Source: Diprion similis
Lineage: Eukaryota; Arthropoda; Insecta; Hymenoptera; Diprionidae
Direction: 5' to 3'
Assembly: GCF_021155765.1 (NCBI RefSeq)
Contig: NC_060113.1
Location: 8,695,001 to 8,759,000, forward strand
DNA length: 64,000 bases
The position numbers and the translations under genes were made by a program. The notes under the pieces were generated by a model, which had not been told where the DNA came from, did no database searches, and was given only the letters and a program-made list of their open reading frames with translations. Positions 59,821-64,000 of this stretch are shown piece by piece. Numbering within the stretch: the first letter of the stretch is position 1; each line of letters starts with the position of its first letter.

Positions 59821-61640
59821 TGTAACATCCGACCGGAACGTCCGTATGTTTTATTGTTTATGATTATTCCCTAACATTAGTTACCAACTAAACAAAACTC
59901 TAAATGTGAGAACTCTGTAAGAAAGTCATTCAAAGAAACTGCTTAACCATCTGAAAGCCCCTAGATAAGGCATAACAACCATTATCATTAATCAAGAGTC
60001 CAGAAACCATATTACAGGATCCTCACATTACAGGAGACTATGATATTATTATTTTATTATCACAATTTACTAACACCATTATATCGAAATATTATACAAT
60101 ACCTAGTTGCAAACACGGAGTTTAGAGCCACATTATAGGCAACCTACGCTACAGCCTACAGCCCACGAGATAGATAAGACTATAACATGAAGATATATAA
60201 TCAATATAATATAAAATTAATAACATTAGAGAAATAACCTGTAAAGGCCAGGGACTGCGATACCTCCAAATACGTAAATACAAATTATTCAACATTCTCT
60301 TCCAAAACGCCGTATTGTAAGCAACGCGCCCAAACCTTGGAGGTAACGTAGACCTCTATTGCAGAACCGTACAGAACGCCACCTGGAGAGTGTATCAGTA
60401 ACAGAATAACAAAATCACCGAAGGTAAACTAACTCACGGGATGATTCTGTAGGGCGAGGCAATCAAAAGGTAACTCAGGAAAATAATAATGAATAGACTA
60501 TTATTAAATCATCAAAATCAAAACATCCACATTATTTTTGGAGACGAAGTATAATAGTGTTCCAGGATTAATTATCTTCTATAAAATATATCAAATATTA
60601 TATTAGAGAACGCTCTTGTATCGCAGCTAAACATTAAACAAGCAAATTAATCAATTATCTCCTATATAACCCTTCATTATATTCCCTAGCATACTAGAAC
60701 ATTCTAGAAATAAAAGTACGCTTGTAATATAACGCCCCGTACGCTCGAGAACGCCGACATTGTATAAAATCAAAACCAATATAATGATGTAGGTAAAGCT
60801 CACACGGATTCAACCCTAGGAAGCGGCGATCTCGAGCATACGCGCGTTACGCGCCCGAAGGCCACCTCATAAAGTTGTGTTAGACCCCCTACTCCTTCAG
60901 TACAACTACCAAGGGACCGCGCGCCTATCGACGAATACACTAGCGCGTTGCACCAACACACATATACATGAAACTCATACCCATAACATACACCAATTCA
61001 AATCCTAAAAAACGAATACCACTCTAGTTCTCAATCTTAGAGAGGGGTTATGGAGCAAAGAGTTGGGGGCACAGTCCAAAGTCCAACTTTGCACCCAACA
61101 CCAATAAATCCCATAGCATAGCATACCAGCCTAGTTTTAATTCTTAGAATAAGGGGAAGAAATGCGTTGTTGTGGGGCAATGCTCGAGGAGAGGATTTCA
61201 CACCCCTATCGTTACCGCTCTGAATAAATACGAGCACCCAGCGATCATTCGCTCTCTTGGTTTTTATCTCCAGTACCTACAATTACTCAGTAGATCCTCG
61301 CGGTAAAATCCTCTAGCATTTGCATTCCGACAACGAATCTCTGCCCGATTCATTATCCAATTTTATATTATTAAAATTTGTTCATTCTTATTCTGTGTGT
61401 TTAATCAAAATATATTCTACTTTAAACCAATTCCAAATCTAAATTCTGTGCTCATTTAAAACAAGTTCCTTCATCACACCTATTCAACAGTTCCGGAAGA
61501 AGCCGTCTCATAAAAGGTAAGGTAAATGTTATTCTAATAATTTATAACAATTTCCAACTCTCTGTTAATATCCAATTACGCGAATTCGATCAAGTTGTCC
61601 ATTTCACTTCAGTGATTAATCGATATTGGCGACCCACAAC
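59821..61640 (+). repeat. Long LTR-like repeat, most complete copy
   Basis: Starts TGTAACATCCGACCGG and ends at GATTAATCGATA before a PBS-like TTGGCGACCCACAACT (61627-61642). No long ORF, about 1.8 kb. Parts recur inverted at 28550-30250 and 47697-48300, and direct at 54455-54866. A TGT start and a primer-binding-like sequence at the far end fit a long terminal repeat, but no matching second LTR or pol gene lies in the window, so solo LTR or fragment. Confidence 0.55.
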
Positions 61641-61644
61641 TACT

Positions 61645-62204
61645 GATGTGAAGTCTAGCTAAACATCCGCGATAATCTCTGGCAGTTTTGGGGAATTTTC
61701 GTGGAGTGCCGCTCCGATGTCACAGATGAGACAGTTTCACTAGGGATTCCCCCAGTAGCGTAGATAATTAAGCTCTTTTCGCTCTTTCCACCACTCAAAA
61801 AACGTCCTTATTTCGCGGAAAGCTTTCTTCGGCAGAGAATTTATCGTAAGTACATTTAAAATATAAAAAATATACTCAGAAATATAAATCGCTAGAGAGA
61901 AGCACGACGAAGGGTAAGGACAACATAACCTGAAAAAATTGTGAGCACGTTTTTTTTCGAAAACCACATAATGGAATCAAAAACGAATAATCGAATGGAA
62001 TGTGTCTCCCAATTACGCAGATTTGCACTATTCGTTTTTGATTCACCAACGCATTTTCGTGAAAAATATGTCAACATTTCTTCGAAATTTTGTTGACCAA
62101 GTTAAATGCTCTGTATCGGTCTTACACGAACCGCATCGCGCTAGCTCTCTCGCACTCTCGCTTTTTATCGTCCGTACCGTAGTGAACCTCGTCTTGATAA
62201 AAAA
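61645..62204. other. Upstream region of the hAT transposase gene
   Basis: No coding region recognised. It presumably contains the promoter of the BED-finger gene that begins near 62205-62241; no clear TATA box was identified. Confidence 0.35.
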
Positions 62205-62240
62205 ATGTTATGTTTCGATCTCAAGGAGAAGTTAGCGAAG

Positions 62241-64000
62241 ATGGCTCCTCCAAAATCTGAAATATGGCGACATTTTACAAAAGATGGCAAAGTGGCGCAG
62301 TGTCGACATTGTCTACAAGTTGTTGGTTTAAACCACGGTCTTACATACAGGTCTTGCAACGAAGGTAGTGGGGGTGGTTCATTTCACGGGCGGTTATTTA
62401 TTTCACTTTGTGGCTGCCAGGACGGCGTTGTGATCGTAGGATGGTTAATCAACGCGTGCGCAATACAGCGCCAACCTAATAATAATATTATTGTTGTTAT
62501 TACAAGCAATGAATTTTTATGAATGAAAGTAGTTAATACAGTATGATGCACGCGCTGATTTTAGGTTATCTGCTTCATTTCAAATATAATTTTGGTGGCA
62601 TATTTTCATCTCTACCCCACGTCATCCCTAGATAGCAGCGCCGCGATATGGCTATTTCAAACACTTGAAACACGGACAACAAGAGAACCACGCCGCTCTG
62701 TAGAAAATTGGTTTCGTTGCAAGACCTGTATGGAAGGCCGTGGTTCAAACGCTTGCACGACAAATATGTGGAGTCACCTAAGAGTGAAGCATGCGATAGG
62801 TCGATAATCGGATAATGGGGGAAACCGAGACAACTCGGGACACGAATTCGAAGGCGATCCGGATGATCTCACTGATAATCCTCTGATTACAGAATCACAC
62901 CAGGAAGTAAGTTTTGTATTTACAATGGACTGTGGACAATGGAGGGATTATTGGATCGAAAAGAAAAAAATTAACGTGTCTCAATTGTATATTACGGAAT
63001 ATCTGAATTATTTTCTCAAATTTTACGTTCTTAAGGTTTTTGGATTAGTGATGGACGAAATTTTTAATAGCTATTTTTTGCTGAATTCTCAAATTGATCT
63101 TTTATTTGCAAATTTTGATGAATTTTTCTCATGAAATTATACTGGTAATGCGTGCAAGGAAATTTACGTATTGCAATTAATATTTTTTAATATTAACAGG
63201 GGACAGTTACGTGTTGTAATCAATATCCCTCATAAAGTATAAATATTCATTATAAAAATAATGTTTGCAGAAAATGACAGATACCGTATTACGTATGGAT
63301 ATGCTGCAATGCCCACATATATATATTTTTATATGTTTATATATGCATGTTTTAAAATGCACGGATAATCTTGGATGTAGAGAGAATGGGCAATTAATTT
63401 CTCAATGGAGAAACGCGTAACAATTATTATTTGTTATTATCTTTAACGAGTTCAAATTTGTTAATTAACGAGAAAAAAGTTTTTTTTATAGCAAATCTGT
63501 TAGATCTGAATTGGCATTTTTTCGTACAATACCACATACATTCGAGTATCGGTCTTACCTCACACATTCTGATGCATTAAAGTGCATTCCAGTCATACTT
63601 GCCATATAACACGCTCGATCTTGTTACCTCATGCTTTGGACTACTCAAACGTTTAAAAACAAAATCTTGGCTCAATTCTCAATTTCCAGGTTTCTTATAG
63701 CGCTCAGAGTCCGTCGGGATCCCAGTCTCTAAGGCATAAAAGATCGCGGTCTGTCGATATTCATACGACTCCTCAAAAGCGTTTTCGTCTTCAAACCTTA
63801 CAATCATCCCTCGCAAGAGCTGGATCTTTTTCAGGTCCATACAGTATTCATACACTTTTCATATATGTAGCTCAAATTTTTGCAAGTTATATGCGAAAAT
63901 AGTGAACTTTTCATTTTTCTTGTACATAGAAACTGGTCACAGGACTGCCGAGTTAAACACAGCTCTAATTTACATGGTGTGCAGAGATAACCTCCCACTG
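62241..64000 (+). pseudogene. BED-finger hAT transposase gene, disrupted, runs off the edge
   Basis: The first exon opens MAPPKSEIWRHFTKDGKVAQ followed by C-R-H-C (62241-62333). After the 409-bp insertion and duplicated 8 bp it resumes at 62751 with A-C-T-T-N-M-W-S-H-L-R-V-K-H, the second half of a BED zinc finger (C-x2-C...H-x4-H). Reading on, an in-frame TAA sits at 62805-62807, followed by an acidic stretch to a GTAAGT donor at 62906. Exon 2 is 63690-63834 (Ser/Arg-rich). Exon 3 starts at 63930 and reads T-A-L-I-Y-M-V-C-R-D-N-L-P-L, typical of the start of the ZBED/hAT transposase core. An upstream in-frame ATG at 62205 is an alternative start. The insertion plus the stop make this copy inactive as it stands; the remainder lies beyond the window. 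Confidence 0.8.
62334..62742. mobile_element. hAT-type MITE, copy 2, inside the BED finger exon
   Basis: A 409-bp element, ends CACGGTCTTACATACAGG and CCTGTATGGAAGGCCGTG, with near-perfect 8-bp duplication (GTTTAAAC 62326-62333, GTTCAAAC 62743-62750, one mismatch). Almost the same as 27870-28279. It splits the zinc-finger codons: removing the element and one TSD copy restores the reading frame of the BED motif. Confidence 0.88.

Noticed and set aside
62334-62742. MITE considered as an ordinary intron of the BED-finger gene
   Set aside because: It has terminal inverted repeats, an 8-bp duplicated target and a near-identical copy at 27870-28279, and lacks GT-AG borders at its ends.
1-64000. 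CRISPR arrays, operons, bacterial genes, rRNA genes
   Set aside because: No regularly spaced direct-repeat array, no long prokaryote-like ORFs or ribosomal RNA sequence; the gene structures are spliced and eukaryotic.

Overview
This is a transposon-dense, AT-rich animal nuclear window. Spliced genes with GT-AG introns, TATA/Inr-type promoters and DNA-transposon families typical of arthropods suggest an insect; I cannot place it to order from sequence alone. Three host genes are recognisable, all on the minus strand. (1) SMG6/EST1A, the endonuclease-scaffold of nonsense-mediated mRNA decay: sixteen phase-consistent coding exons run from 27139 down to 10458 (1,205 codons). The C-terminal part with the PIN nuclease domain was not found and probably lies beyond the left edge. 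(2) A three-exon Mpv17/PMP22-family membrane protein (34226-35875, 209 aa). (3) A complete seven-exon E2F4/5-class transcription factor (39999-44794, 321 aa). Exon joins were checked by reading phase and by family motifs continuing across them.

Everything else is mostly mobile DNA. 0-10.4 kb (probably one very long SMG6 intron): a Tc1/mariner-type MITE (3694-4047), a 1.8-kb foldback (about 5230-7040) and a compact 1.84-kb element (7421-9256) with about 195-bp terminal inverted repeats. That element carries one small intact ORF with its own iterated CACGTGAC boxes, TATA box, initiator and poly(A) signal, and is the best candidate for something undescribed. 11.0-18.1 kb (one SMG6 intron): up to four long inverted-repeat elements in a row. 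27.2-30.3 kb: a stack of insertions starting 80 bp upstream of the SMG6 start codon (modules A and B, a hAT-type MITE with perfect 8-bp target duplication, then an LTR-like repeat split by a TTAA-flanked MITE). 31-33 kb: an 8-bp-TSD element and a P-element-like transposase remnant. 45-48.9 kb: a second A/B copy with B inverted, a PBS-like LTR junction and a 49-bp tandem repeat. 49-53.1 kb: an ISL2EU-type transposon with a THAP-DDE transposase (frameshifted) and a convergent, intact YqaJ-type nuclease gene. 53-64 kb: two more copies of the 8-bp-TSD element, a HARBI1-like pseudogene, LTR-like repeats, a TATCGATA cluster, and a BED-finger hAT transposase gene whose zinc finger is split by a hAT-type MITE.

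The host genes have no evident functional link to each other. The mobile elements interact by nesting: insertions lie inside LTR-like repeats, inside a transposase exon and next to a host promoter, and perfect target-site duplications show that several insertions are fairly young.
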